Shown: piece by piece, positions 9,776 through 19,220 of the stretch
How the letters are laid out: each line of letters starts with the position of its first letter
Numbering within the stretch: the stretch's first letter is position 1
NCBI GenBank assembly: GCA_016722505.1
Contig: JADKJH010000006.1
Span: 1-64,000, forward strand
DNA: 64,000 nt
Direction: 5' to 3'
Source: Holophagaceae bacterium
GTDB lineage: Bacteria > Acidobacteriota > Holophagae > Holophagales > Holophagaceae
The notes under the pieces: model-generated
What the model was told of the DNA's origin: nothing
The model's database searches: none
The model's input: only the letters and a program-made list of their open reading frames with translations
Made by a program: the position numbers and the translations under genes

Positions 9776-10783
9776 TTAAAGTCCCGATACAGCTGCCAAG
9801 GGAACCCGGTGATGGTCCCTGACCAGCAGTTCGCTGCCATCGTCCAGCACCAGGATGGTCTGACCCTGTTCCCTGCGGGCCACCACCACCATGTGGTTCA
9901 CATACCGGGTGCTGGGGTCCCGGTGCCAGGCGATGCCAGTGGTATAGGTCTCCAGGTAGGCTTCGACCAGCGGTTCCATGAACCGGCCCAGGCTCTCAAG
10001 GGTGCGCTTGAAGGCTTGTTCGAAACCTTCTGGCATGGAGTCAGGAAGGCTCGCAGCCCGGAGAAAATGCTTGGCGCTTTGAGTGGCCGTGAATTCGCGT
10101 CCCTGTTGGCTCCACTCTCCTCCGGCCAGCCACGGAGACCAGCGCATCCCGCCGGTGCCGGAAAAGGTCATGCGGCTGAGCACCGCGGCCGTGGCGCGGT
10201 GCTCTCCCAGGTACAGGAACTCGCCCATGTATGGGGCATCCAGCGGATTGCCCACGAAATCCATGCGGCTTTCGGGATCATCGTGGAGAATGACTGACCT
10301 TAAGGGGAGCTTTTCAAAAAGCAGAGCCATGAGTTCGTCGCTGGGATTCTGGTTGGTGCGCTGAAGCCGGGCGACCCAATCCGCCAGACTTGTTCTTAGC
10401 GTAGCCAAGCAGGTTACGTCCTCTGGAACGCCTGCGGGTCCGTAGGGAAGCGGGACATGGTGCCAATGGATTGCCAGGGCGGGAATCACTTGCTGGAAAA
10501 GGATCAGCGCTGGATCCCAGTCCCAGTGCTGGTGCGGCTTGTATCCCAATTGGTGGCAGAGGGCGAACCAATCCTCTGATGGAGAAGGATCGCCCCATTC
10601 AAAAACCCGTGTGCCATCAAGGAAGACGCGGAACTCCGGGTAGTATTCCTGGCGGCGCCAGTCCCCGGCCAGATGCACCGCTACTTCGTGAACGCCTATT
10701 TTCCCGCGTGCGCTCTCCAGGTAAGGGTGGTCCTCGGAATCGAGAAGCACCAAGGGTTCGTGGAGAATCCAATCCGTATTCAT
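9776..10783 (-). CDS. Conserved hypothetical protein, 335 aa
   Basis: I do not recognise a named family. The start ATG at 10783 (MNTDWILHEPLVLLDSEDH) is preceded by a GCAGGTGG ribosome-binding site; the open frame upstream of it is only the shadow of the mpg gene. The protein is acidic, rich in Trp and His, has no signal peptide or membrane segment, and ends in a short beta-rich stretch (QTILVLDDGSELLVRDHHRV). It lies downstream of mpg on the same strand after a 164-bp gap. Confidence 0.7.
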   Translation of the reverse strand: MNTDWILHEPLVLLDSEDHPYLESARGKIGVHEVAVHLAGDWRRQEYYPEFRVFLDGTRVFEWGDPSPSEDWFALCHQLGYKPHQHWDWDPALILFQQVIPALAIHWHHVPLPYGPAGVPEDVTCLATLRTSLADWVARLQRTNQNPSDELMALLFEKLPLRSVILHDDPESRMDFVGNPLDAPYMGEFLYLGEHRATAAVLSRMTFSGTGGMRWSPWLAGGEWSQQGREFTATQSAKHFLRAASLPDSMPEGFEQAFKRTLESLGRFMEPLVEAYLETYTTGIAWHRDPSTRYVNHMVVVARREQGQTILVLDDGSELLVRDHHRVPLAAVSGL

Positions 10784-10947
10784 CGGCCACCTGCTCACGG
10801 GAATCGCACTATGAAAAGTGCGGTGGTCGCCAGGGAAGTCAAGGTTGGTGGATGGAAGGGGTGGTGCTTCGATATCCGAACCCTCAGTTCCCGTGGCTGG
10901 ACGGTTGATTCCCGTTGTTTGGCCGAAGTGTTGACGCCTATCCATCG

Positions 10948-11547
10948 CTAAGACAGCTTGGGTGAACTGATCCAGGGGGTTCCAGATACGGCGTAGCGGC
11001 GCAAGGCCTGCTGATCTTTTGGGGTCGCGAAAGCGATGCCCACCCGGGGACCGCTGAGGATTGCACCTGGGGGATCGCCTTCCCGCAGCTCCAGGTCGCC
11101 CTTGCGGAAGAGGGCCTCGCCATTGAGCACTTTGTCCAAACTTAAGCCTTGGGCCACCCGGCCAGGACCCGCCAGCAACGCTGGTTTGACAGCGCTCATC
11201 ATCCGGCGGGCCAAAAGGGTATCCACGCCCGTCACGGGTTCGCAGGCCCGAATGAGGACGGCGGCGCCCTGGCCTTCCTCGCCTGTCACCACATTCAGCA
11301 TCCAATGGAGTCCATAGCACAGGTACAAGTAGGCGTGGCCGCCCTTTTCCCACATGATGGCATTGCGCTCGGTGCGGCCATGGCGCACGTGGCTGGCGCT
11401 GTCTTCGGGGCCGCCATAGGCTTCGGTTTCGGTGATGCGGAGGACCACATCATCGCGCACGAGCAAGTGGCCCAGAAGTCCGCGCGCCACGAGGTCCACG
11501 TCGCGCCGGTAGAAGGATTGGGGAATCAGCTTCCCTGGGCGAAGCAT
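10948..11547 (-). CDS. mpg: DNA-3-methyladenine glycosylase (AAG/MPG type)
   Basis: This enzyme removes alkylated purines from DNA to start base excision repair. The 199 residues fit the AAG fold: FYRRDVDLVARGLLGHLLV, the catalytic Glu in RITETEAYGGPEDSASH, and YLCYGLHWMLNVVTG. It overlaps the 3' end of guaD by 22 bp, suggesting co-transcription. Confidence 0.93.
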   Translation of the reverse strand: MLRPGKLIPQSFYRRDVDLVARGLLGHLLVRDDVVLRITETEAYGGPEDSASHVRHGRTERNAIMWEKGGHAYLYLCYGLHWMLNVVTGEEGQGAAVLIRACEPVTGVDTLLARRMMSAVKPALLAGPGRVAQGLSLDKVLNGEALFRKGDLELREGDPPGAILSGPRVGIAFATPKDQQALRRYAVSGTPWISSPKLS

Positions 11548-12818
11548 TGTTTCCCGCGCACAAAGGTGGCCTTCACCATGCGCGGATCCGCGCGGTAGAT
11601 GAGCCTGGACAAGACGCGGTCTGCGGCGTCTTCATTGCGCTCGGCGGGGTCCACCCGCCGTGGATCCACCACGACGAAATCCGCGTCCATACCATTGTCC
11701 AGACTGCCGATGCGATCGCTTAGCCCCAGGCTCAGCGCTGCGGCCCTGGTGGCGAGGTGGAATGCTTCGGTTGGTTTTACGGTGGCGCGGGTCTCTTTCA
11801 ACAGGGTGGAACGGATTTTGGAAACTGTGCAGGCCATGGCCATCTCGTTCCACATGGAAAGCGTGGGTCCGCCTGCTACGTCGGTGCCAAGGCCGACGGA
11901 GATGCCTTCTTCCATCCAGCGCCGCAAGGGCATGACGCCGCTTTCCAGGAAGGCATTGGAGCTGGGGCAGTGGACAATGGTAGCGCCAGCTGCGCGGATC
12001 ATGGCGCGTTCGGATGCATCCAAATGAATGCCATGGCCGAGTAGAGTGCGATGGTTCAGCATCCCGTGCTGGCGATAGACATCCGTGTAGTTCGCGCACT
12101 CCGGAAAGAGCTTGCCTACCCAGGCGATTTCATCCAGGTTCTCAGCCAGGTGGGTTTGGATGTAAGCGCCCGTTTTCTCGGAGAGGCTGCCCACGCCGCG
12201 CATGAGGGCGGGCGTGCACATGGGCGCGAAGCGGGGCGCCAAGGCGTACAACAAGCGCCCAGCGTCCTTTCCATGCCATTGCTGGATGAGTTCTCCGCTT
12301 TGCTGAAGGGATGTTTCAGTGTGTTCGGATAGAACATCAGGGGCATTCTGATCCATCATCACTTTGCCGATGGCTGCACGGATGCCGCAGCGCTCGGCTT
12401 CAATGAATGCAGCGTCCGTGGCTCCCTGGTGGATGGTGGAATACACCACCGCCATGGTGGTGCCGAGGGATAGAAGATCACCGAAGAAACGCTGGGCCGC
12501 AGCTTTAGCCAAACTGGCATCCGCGAATCGTGCCTCCGCCGGAAAGATGTGGGTCTTGAGCCAGGGCAGCAGCTCAAGGCCGTCCATGGCCACGGATTCG
12601 TATTGCGGCAAGTGGACGTGGAGATCGATCAGGCCCGGTAGGATCCAGTGGGGACGGAGGTCCTGGATCTCAGCCCTGGGGCACTGCGCTGCGACCTCCT
12701 CAAAGAGGCCCGAGGCCAGGATGCGCCCCGCTTCATCTACAAGCAGGGCACCATCTTCTATGTCCCGCAGTTCGGTGAGGGAGTTGGACCAGAGTAGGTG
12801 AGCGCGGTAGAGGATCAC
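11526..12818 (-). CDS. guaD: Guanine deaminase
   Basis: It would convert guanine to xanthine in purine salvage or catabolism. The 430-residue amidohydrolase has the metal-binding LIDLHVHLPQY, catalytic THLAEN, GHGIHLD, and the metal Asp in LGTDVAGG, typical of GuaD rather than cytosine or TRZ deaminases. It starts at a GTG (12818) overlapping the stop of the upstream dehydrogenase gene (GTGTGATC). Confidence 0.9.
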   Translation of the reverse strand: MILYRAHLLWSNSLTELRDIEDGALLVDEAGRILASGLFEEVAAQCPRAEIQDLRPHWILPGLIDLHVHLPQYESVAMDGLELLPWLKTHIFPAEARFADASLAKAAAQRFFGDLLSLGTTMAVVYSTIHQGATDAAFIEAERCGIRAAIGKVMMDQNAPDVLSEHTETSLQQSGELIQQWHGKDAGRLLYALAPRFAPMCTPALMRGVGSLSEKTGAYIQTHLAENLDEIAWVGKLFPECANYTDVYRQHGMLNHRTLLGHGIHLDASERAMIRAAGATIVHCPSSNAFLESGVMPLRRWMEEGISVGLGTDVAGGPTLSMWNEMAMACTVSKIRSTLLKETRATVKPTEAFHLATRAAALSLGLSDRIGSLDNGMDADFVVVDPRRVDPAERNEDAADRVLSRLIYRADPRMVKATFVRGKQCFAQGS

Positions 12819-13868
12819 ACTTCATCAAAGAAGAATGGCTTCAGCACCTGGATGCGGGTTTCCCAATCCTTGGGATGGGTGAAGCGCAGGGCGGCGGCGA
12901 GGCTCGACAACAGGCTGTTGCCGTCCTGAGGCGTGAAGCAGAAGCCCACCACGCGGTTCTTGGTAGGCATGGTGAGGGTGCTTAAGGGGATCACGGTTTG
13001 ATTGAGGATGCGGCCGAAGTGCCCCTGATCGCGGGCCAAAGGAAAAGACCGTGTTGGCGTCCTTCTTGTCGGTGATGGCGATGCGGTCGTTGGCTTTGAT
13101 TTTGGTTTTGAGGGCTTCGAGCGTGGTCGGGCGCTTCAAGCGCAAGTCGAACCAGAGGCTGTGCATGTATTGGGTGTTGAGCTTTACGGCGGATGAGAAC
13201 AGGTTCAGCTCCAGGCCCTTAGTCTGGAAAAGATGATAGGCATCACGGGCGTGATGGGTGCCGAAGCGGCCCTCCTTGTGGGTTCCCACCTGGGGACCAG
13301 GACAGAAATCCTTCACTTGGCTGATGTCGTTGGCGCGGCGCATGCAGACAAAGGTGCCTTCGATCAAGTTGTCGTTGCCATCAGAAAGCGCAAGGGTTTC
13401 CAGCAGGCAGCTCAGGTTATGGGTGTTGCAACTCACCACCTGGATGTACTGGTCATGGGCGGTGATGACTTCATCGTTGATGCCCCGGGCGTACATTTTC
13501 CCAAAACCGAACTCGCTGCCCTGCGCGATGAAACCCAGGGTGTTGTGCTCGTAATGCTTATAGATTTTTTCTTTCATTTCGATGCCCTTGGGCGAGCAAT
13601 CGATGATCACCGAGGCCTGCTTCAAGGCCTGCTCGTGGCTCATGGCGGGGTTCATGCCAGCGGCTTTGAAACCATCTCTTTTCTCATCGTCCACCACCAG
13701 TTTCGCGCCGCGTCCAATGAGGGCTTTCACTTTGGGCCGGTCGCTGATGCTGTGTTTGTGGAAGGTCACCTCGTCCAGGCCAAGTTCTTTCTGGTAATGG
13801 GTCAGGAGGCCTACAAGCGGTTCGCCGATGGTGCCTGTGCCCACCACATGAACGATTTTTTTGGACAT
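12815..13868 (-). CDS. Type II (archaeal-type) glyceraldehyde-3-phosphate dehydrogenase-like, frameshifted
   Basis: The protein resembles type II GAPDH, the archaeal form. It has an N-terminal Rossmann stretch VVGTGTIGEPLVGLL, a SPKG segment, the catalytic Cys147 in VVSCNTHNLS, RRANDISQVKD and THHARDA. It would act in central carbon metabolism with NAD(P). Near 13035 the frame breaks after DANTVFSF; the other frame continues ARDQGHFGRILNQTVIPL to the stop at 12815. Deleting one G of a GG pair restores the protein. Upstream of guaD and mpg and overlapping guaD, it may head a small operon. Function beyond the fold is inference. Confidence 0.8.
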
Positions 13869-13956
13869 GGACTCTCCGTGGCAGATCGGTTTGTTCTGGG
13901 ACGCCCCGCCGATCCAAACAGTCTAGTTTCCCAGGGCCAGAAGTCTGCGCCAACCT

Positions 13957-13989
13957 AAAAAAGCCGCTGGCCTTGGCCGGCGGCTTGAT
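13957..13989 (-). terminator. Rho-independent terminator
   Basis: The minus strand has GCCGCCGGCC-AA-GGCCAGCGGC followed by TTTTTT. It lies just downstream of the lipoprotein gene at 14047. Confidence 0.8.
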
Positions 13990-14046
13990 CTGAAACTGGG
14001 CGCGGTCGAAGACTTGGAACCCACGATATCCGGATGAACGAGGATC

Positions 14047-14661
14047 CTACTTAACGGTTTCTGGCCGGACCTGATACCAGATGTTGGCCACACCATAGAA
14101 TTCGCCGCCACCGCCAGCATCAACTTTCTTGATGCAGCTGACCTGGATCATCGGGTGGTTGTTGTAGGTGAGCATCACATCCATTACCCTGTTGTTTCCG
14201 GGGTTCATGCTGACTTTAGAGACCTTCATTTCTGCCCAGACCTTGACGGGAAGGCCCTTAATGAGACGGTAGATGCCCGCGTTGAATGCCATTCGCGCAT
14301 CTTCAATGCCATAGCCTTCCTCCGGCGCGCGCGGCAGGTCGTCCAGGCGGCTCGCGAGTTTGGAGATTCCAAGAACCTGCAGCTCTTCGGGGGTCAGGGA
14401 AATGCCAAGCTGTTTGGCATGGTTATGGAACCACCACGCCGAAGGGAAAACCACGTCGGGGCTTATGGGTGCGATGAGGATCAGATGTTTATAGTTCTTC
14501 CAGGCCGCCAGGTATTGAAGATGGGGCAGGATTGCGGCAGGAGTCTGCGCGCCGGTGGGCGGGACGTTTGGAATGGTGCCTTCTTTATTGTCGCAACCCG
14601 CAGAGATCACTAGCGCCGACAGCGCCCCTAATCCCGCAATGTACCGTCCTAGGCCTGCCAT
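14047..14661 (-). CDS. Putative lipoprotein, 204 aa
   Basis: No family recognised. The N-terminus has a hydrophobic signal and a lipobox (LVISAGC, Cys at about 23), then a Pro/Thr linker, so the protein is probably a membrane-anchored exported lipoprotein. The rest is mixed alpha/beta with an HNHAKQLG segment and a Gly run (DAGGGGEFYG). It is a single gene with its own terminator, divergent from rlmH. Confidence 0.75.
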   Translation of the reverse strand: MAGLGRYIAGLGALSALVISAGCDNKEGTIPNVPPTGAQTPAAILPHLQYLAAWKNYKHLILIAPISPDVVFPSAWWFHNHAKQLGISLTPEELQVLGISKLASRLDDLPRAPEEGYGIEDARMAFNAGIYRLIKGLPVKVWAEMKVSKVSMNPGNNRVMDVMLTYNNHPMIQVSCIKKVDAGGGGEFYGVANIWYQVRPETVK

Positions 14662-14764
14662 ATACCCTCCGCAAAACCGCTTACTTTGGAATTTTGCCGT
14701 GTTTTCACAAGCACTACAAAACTTATTCTCATTTCACACTCGATAATGCTTTGGAAGGTGATCA

Positions 14765-15226
14765 ATGTCATACCCTTTTCACCTCTATGTTTTCGGCCGA
14801 CCCAAACTGGCCTGTGCCCGGGAGTGGGAAGCCCACTACCTATCCATGCTGAAGCCCTATGCCCGTCTGGAATTAGTGGAGATGGCCGAAGGCCGTGGCA
14901 CCCCGGCCCAGCAATTGAAAGATGAAGCCAGTCGGTTATTGCCCAAGCTGGGGACCCACCAGTGCCCGGTATTGCTGACACCCGAGGCCCCAGCGCGCAG
15001 TTCCGAGGCCTTTGCCGATTGGCTGGGAAAAGCCATGGACCGGGGTCTGAGCCTAGGCTTCGCTATCGGCAGCAGCCACGGTTTTGATCCAGGTTTGAAG
15101 GGTGCCATCAAAGAAAAGTGTTCGCTCGGTCCGATGACCTTCCCCCATGATCTGACCCGTGTGATGTTCCTGGAGCAGCTCTACCGCGCCTTCGCGATCC
15201 TTAAGGGTTCGCCGTACCACAAGTGA
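14765..15226 (+). CDS. rlmH: 23S rRNA pseudouridine-1915 N3-methyltransferase
   Basis: RlmH methylates pseudouridine 1915 in helix 69 of 23S rRNA. The 153-residue length and the SPOUT-fold C-terminus fit: FAIGSSHGFDPGL in place of the usual G-G-x-G loop, LGPMTFPHDLTRVMFLEQLYRAFAI, and the terminal GSPYHK characteristic of RlmH. The SSHG loop differs from the common GGADG form. Confidence 0.9.
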   Translation: MSYPFHLYVFGRPKLACAREWEAHYLSMLKPYARLELVEMAEGRGTPAQQLKDEASRLLPKLGTHQCPVLLTPEAPARSSEAFADWLGKAMDRGLSLGFAIGSSHGFDPGLKGAIKEKCSLGPMTFPHDLTRVMFLEQLYRAFAILKGSPYHK

Positions 15227-15229
15227 AAT

Positions 15230-15322
15230 AGTCTCAAGTCTCAAGTCTCAAGTCTCAAGTCTCAAGTCTCAAGTCTCAAGTCTCAAGTCTCAAGTCTCAA
15301 GTCTCAAGTCTCAAGTCTCAAG
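15230..15322 (+). repeat. Heptanucleotide tandem array (AGTCTCA), 13 copies
   Basis: Thirteen perfect AGTCTCA units start 4 bp after the rlmH stop. A second array of the reverse complement lies at 15741-15784, on the other side of the four-helix-bundle gene. Confidence 0.97.
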
Positions 15323-15350
15323 CGGGCAAGCTGAGACATTCGTCGTGACC

Positions 15351-15704
15351 TCAAGCTCTCGGCGAGCGGAGGGATTGGATCAGGCCGCTAAGAACCATAC
15401 AGACTTCCCGTGACTGGGATTTGATCGCTTCAGATGACAGGAATCCCAATCGTTGAGCAAGGGAAAGTTGATACTCCACTTCACGTCCTGAACCGATGGC
15501 CATGTCGAGAAAGTGAAGAAAGTCAGCCTCAGTATTACGAGCCGCGCCTTCCACAATATTGGAGACACAAGACACGGCCGCCTTTCTCAATTGGGCGGTC
15601 AATCCGAACCGCTCATCCTTCGGGAATGTAGCTGTGGCTTTGTATACAGCCAAGGCAAGCAGATCTGCCAATTGAAACGCCTTAAGGCTTTCGTGGTTTC
15701 TCAT
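15351..15704 (-). CDS. Four helix bundle protein (23S rRNA intervening-sequence family)
   Basis: The 117 residues match the family first found in rRNA intervening sequences: LKAFQLADLLALAVYKAT, FPKDERFGLTAQLRKAAVS, SNIVEGAARNTEADFLHFL and AIGSGREVEYQL. The molecular function is unknown. In this genome it stands alone between inverted heptamer arrays rather than in an rRNA gene, which suggests it moves with its flanks. Confidence 0.92.
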   Translation of the reverse strand: MRNHESLKAFQLADLLALAVYKATATFPKDERFGLTAQLRKAAVSCVSNIVEGAARNTEADFLHFLDMAIGSGREVEYQLSLAQRLGFLSSEAIKSQSREVCMVLSGLIQSLRSPRA

Positions 15705-15740
15705 TCACACACCCTCCGGACGAACTCTATTGCATCGCGT

Positions 15741-15784
15741 ACTTGAGACTTGAGACTTGAGACTTGGGACTTGGGACTTGGGAC
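15741..15784 (+). repeat. Heptanucleotide array, inverted orientation (ACTTGAG/ACTTGGG)
   Basis: Six units: three ACTTGAG followed by three ACTTGGG. ACTTGAG is the reverse complement phase of the AGTCTCA unit at 15230, so the two arrays form inverted flanks. The array runs directly into the 3' end of meaB. Confidence 0.95.
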
Positions 15785-16726
15785 TCATTTGCCCCAACTT
15801 TCCAGGACTGCTTCAACTGCCGCATAAGGATCAAGTTCCCGCTTGGCGATGGCAGTGATGAGCTGCTGGACCCGCTTTCCTGCCCTTGCTTTGGCGCGGC
15901 GGGAGGCTTCCTCGGCTAAAAGGGAATCGAAGCGGAGCTTGGCGCGTTCATGGGCCTTGCGTTCAAGGCCATCGCTGCCGCGCAACCAGGCGCCATGCTC
16001 GCGTACTCGCGCCAGCATTTCCGGAACACCGATGCCCTGCGTGGCGATGACGCGGCAGGCAGGTGGATCCCAGGGTTTGGGGGGGCTTAGGCTCTTCATG
16101 GCCTCGATCTCCTGCTCCACTTGCTCCACGCCATCGCGATCGGCCTTGTTGATGATAAAAAGATCCGCCACTTCCATGATGCCGGCCTTGATGGCCTGGA
16201 TTTCATCCCCCAGGCCAGGTACCAGCACGACGGCGCAGGTATGGACGCAACTCACCACATCCACTTCGTCTTGCCCAACGCCCACGGTTTCCACAATCAC
16301 CGTGTCGAATCCCGCGGCGTCCAGCAGATCGATGGCGTCCTGGGTGGCGCGGGCCAAACCGCCCAGAGCTCCGCGTGTGGCCATGCTCCGGATGAAGACT
16401 CCCGGATCAGGCGCGATGCGACTCATGCGGATACGGTCCCCCAGAATGGCGCCGCCGCTGAAGGGCGAGGTGGGATCCACAGCGAGGATGCCGACCTTCT
16501 GTCCCTGCAGGAGCAGCGTCCTCGCGATCTGATCGGTCAGCGTGGATTTACCCGAGCCCGGGGCCCCGGTGAGCCCCAGAACCATGGCTTTGCCAAGATG
16601 CGGCCAGACCTTGGCCATGAGCGGCCGGGCCTGTGGGTGGCCATTCTCCATCCAGCTGATGGCTCGGGCCAAGGCCCGCGCATTGCCTTTCAAGAGTGGC
16701 CCCAACAGCTCGTCGGCGGTATTCAT
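15785..16726 (-). CDS. meaB: Methylmalonyl-CoA mutase-associated GTPase (MeaB/ArgK)
   Basis: This G3E-family GTPase loads and protects B12-dependent acyl-CoA mutases. The 313 residues show Walker A GAPGSGKST (54-62), VDPTSPFSGGAILGDRIRM, the switch region DTVIVETVGVGQDEVDV, and the guanine-specificity motif NKAD. I start it at the ATG at 16726 (MNTADELLGP); the long upstream frame is not conserved in character. No mutase gene is in view. Confidence 0.93.
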   Translation of the reverse strand: MNTADELLGPLLKGNARALARAISWMENGHPQARPLMAKVWPHLGKAMVLGLTGAPGSGKSTLTDQIARTLLLQGQKVGILAVDPTSPFSGGAILGDRIRMSRIAPDPGVFIRSMATRGALGGLARATQDAIDLLDAAGFDTVIVETVGVGQDEVDVVSCVHTCAVVLVPGLGDEIQAIKAGIMEVADLFIINKADRDGVEQVEQEIEAMKSLSPPKPWDPPACRVIATQGIGVPEMLARVREHGAWLRGSDGLERKAHERAKLRFDSLLAEEASRRAKARAGKRVQQLITAIAKRELDPYAAVEAVLESWGK

Positions 16727-16823
16727 ATGGCAAGAATGCCAGCAGGCGGGGTCGTTGGGCCGCGAATCTTCGCGCTCGATCGAATCTGGATGAAATGTTA
16801 GACTTTCCTTTTGCCCAGAAGGG

Positions 16824-17213
16824 ATGTTTGAACATTTGATGGCTGCCAAAGGTTCTATCCCCCGCGGACCAGCAGGTCCTAGCCCAGGAGGCGCCGGGGT
16901 CGTCCGTTTACAGAAACCCACCCCGCGAACCGATGTGCCCACGCTGCGCGAAAAGGCATGTGCCACGTGTGGGGCCGGCTTTACAGTCACACCAGATCAG
17001 AAATTTTTTCTTTGTCCTGAATGCTACGCCAAGGAGTTCCATCGGACTTCTAAATCACGAAGCTCGGGAACCCAAGTGCTTACTCACATCACTTGTGTGG
17101 AGTGCGGGACATCGGAATACCTGAGCTTTGTCCCGCAAGATGCCTCTTTGGCGTTATGCAAGGCCTGTTTTGGCCGCCGGAAACGGGAACAAAAATCCGA
17201 CCCCCGTCACTAA
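16824..17213 (+). CDS. Zinc-ribbon protein, 129 aa
   Basis: There are four CxxC knuckles in two pairs (CATCGAGFT with CPECYAKEF, and CVECGTSEYL with CKACFGRRKRE). The second pair, with its basic tail, resembles CxxC zinc ribbons fused to nucleic-acid-binding proteins. The first ~45 residues are Pro/Gly-rich and possibly not translated. Divergent from meaB, and 23 bp upstream of the next gene. Function unknown. Confidence 0.7.
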   Translation: MFEHLMAAKGSIPRGPAGPSPGGAGVVRLQKPTPRTDVPTLREKACATCGAGFTVTPDQKFFLCPECYAKEFHRTSKSRSSGTQVLTHITCVECGTSEYLSFVPQDASLALCKACFGRRKREQKSDPRH

Positions 17214-17236
17214 ATTTTCATACCTAGGAGTTCTAC

Positions 17237-18412
17237 ATGCGTTTGATGAACGTGCTGCCCTTCAGTCTCACTGCCGTCCTGGCCGCCCAGACTGCCTTGA
17301 CACCAGCCCCCCCCAAAGCAAACCAAAAATCCGTTGCTCCAGCAGCCAAGCCCGCAGCTAAAGAAGCTCCCAAGGTCAATTCTCTGGAAGCCAAGTTTGC
17401 CAAGGACACCCTTTCAACTGTCTTGGATACGGTCAACTCCGCCTGGTTCGGCCAGCCCTACCAGAACATCACCGCCGTTCAGATGGAGGGTTCCGTCAGG
17501 GCGGTTCTTTCTGCGTCAGCCATCAATGCGAAAGTTGCTGAAAATACGGGTGGTCAGGTCAAGGGCGGCGCTACCAAAGGTGGCAACGCCAACGTGAACA
17601 TCAAGACCACCTACTTCGCCAATGGCGACTTTAAAACCGATTTCAGCGGTGATCTCGGCAATGGCACCTGGACCCGCGTCGGGAACAGAGGATTTCTGTA
17701 CAGCAAGGAATTGAACGCCTACACGACCCGTGTAGATCCCGGTCCTGCGGATGCGCCCCTTTCCTACATGGGATGGTTCCGCGAAGTGATCATTGATATC
17801 CGCAAGGTCTACGCTGAGTCCAGCGCCTTCAAGGCGACCTTGGGCAAAGAAGAAAACTCAGGCGGAGAAACCCTTCAAACCCTCACGTTCAACGCGCCCA
17901 CCGGTGCGTACGATCCCAAAAAGCGTGAGCAGAACCTGTCCGAAACGTTGGGCTTCTGGAAACGCGGCCGCATGGATCTGACTTTTGAGAAAACTTCCAA
18001 ACTGCCCCATAAGCTCAACTACATCAACGAAGCCAACGGCATCCGCACAAGCTTCGATTTCCACTACAACAAGGGCAAGCTCCAGAGCATTGATATCGCC
18101 AACCACAGCAAGGGTTTTGATGGTCCTGGGGGCCTGCGCATTTCTTATGACGCCAATGGCCTGATGAAAACCGTCGCAGGCGAGCTCAATAGCCAGCAGA
18201 AAAAAATCACTTTCGACATGAATCTGAATTGGACCAAAGACGTCAAATCTTCCCAGATCGCAGCATTGCCTCCAGCAGGTGCCAAGAAAATGGGTGGCGA
18301 CGAGCAAGAGACCCTCATGCTCGTGGGCGTCGCCGGCAACGTGATGGACTTGCAGCGTGCCGGATGGAACATCATGGCCCCCAAAGTTTCCGCCAACGCC
18401 CCATCCAAATAA
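17237..18412 (+). CDS. Secreted protein of unknown function, 391 aa
   Basis: An N-terminal signal peptide (MRLMNVLPFSLTAVLAAQTA) is followed by an Ala/Pro/Lys-rich linker and a beta-rich domain suggestive of a periplasmic or outer-membrane-associated protein. AGGAG stands upstream of the ATG. No family is recognised. It is the last gene before the tRNA-Pro integration site. Confidence 0.75.
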   Translation: MRLMNVLPFSLTAVLAAQTALTPAPPKANQKSVAPAAKPAAKEAPKVNSLEAKFAKDTLSTVLDTVNSAWFGQPYQNITAVQMEGSVRAVLSASAINAKVAENTGGQVKGGATKGGNANVNIKTTYFANGDFKTDFSGDLGNGTWTRVGNRGFLYSKELNAYTTRVDPGPADAPLSYMGWFREVIIDIRKVYAESSAFKATLGKEENSGGETLQTLTFNAPTGAYDPKKREQNLSETLGFWKRGRMDLTFEKTSKLPHKLNYINEANGIRTSFDFHYNKGKLQSIDIANHSKGFDGPGGLRISYDANGLMKTVAGELNSQQKKITFDMNLNWTKDVKSSQIAALPPAGAKKMGGDEQETLMLVGVAGNVMDLQRAGWNIMAPKVSANAPSK

Positions 18413-18432
18413 CCAGTTACACTTAACTTCAT

Positions 18433-18509
<77 letters not shown>

Positions 18510-18527
18510 GTTAGAACCAGGTACTTA

Positions 18528-18552
18528 GGGCCGCAACCATGCGGCCCTTTTT
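18528..18552 (+). terminator. Terminator after tRNA-Pro (element side)
   Basis: GGGCCGC, a 6-nt loop, GCGGCCC, then TTTTT. It follows the reconstituted tRNA and presumably came with the element. Confidence 0.9.
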
Positions 18553-19220
18553 ATTGAAATATGCCATATTCAACCGCCATTCAACCGAGGGGATGATCCT
18601 GGGGTCATCGGGATTCGGGAAGCTTCTTGTCCGACTCCGTGTCCGACTTCATGATTCGAAGAAAAAGCCAGATGTTTTTGTGTGTTGGAATGTCAGGTTT
18701 TGACAGGTTTCCAGTTCATAGGGATAACGGGTTTTCACAGGTTCAACCTCATCATTTTTCATCAAAAACCAGATGCCTTGAGGCGCGAGAACCATAGGTT
18801 TTCTTAGGTGGCCCAGGCTCCCCAGGCCTTGTCCTTATCTTGCCGATTTCCACCCGAAACCCTTGTGCAACCTTGTCCTTCTATTACCCTCTACGGCCCC
18901 GCTATAACGGAGATGAGCGTGTCCAGCTTGTCGCCTATTACGCCGTCACCCCGTTATGCGAGGCCGCGCGTTTGCTCACTTCCCAGTTACTCCGACGACG
19001 ACATACCGGAAAATTTCTCAGCTAGGAAACCCATGCGGCTGTGGCGACTACCCGTATCCACCTTCTACCGGAGGACCCGAAAAAAATAATATGTCATGTT
19101 GGTTTTTGGAGCCTACACGCGATGAAATGCGGGGTTTGAACACCCCCCGTGGCCACCTTGTTGGAGGGACCCACAAAGCAAAGGCCAGTCACAAAAGGCT
19201 ATGCACCAGACCCGTGTTAA
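18553..19220. other. Left end of the element without recognised genes
   Basis: No convincing gene is seen. The stretch holds one copy of the integrase-type site TTCAACCGCCATTCAA (18569-18584), also present near the right end, and short direct repeats of the form TTTTNACAGGTT (about 18697 and 18732). Small open frames lack recognisable features. Confidence 0.5.

Noticed and set aside
15230..15322. Possible CRISPR array
   Set aside because: The unit is 7 bp with no spacers.
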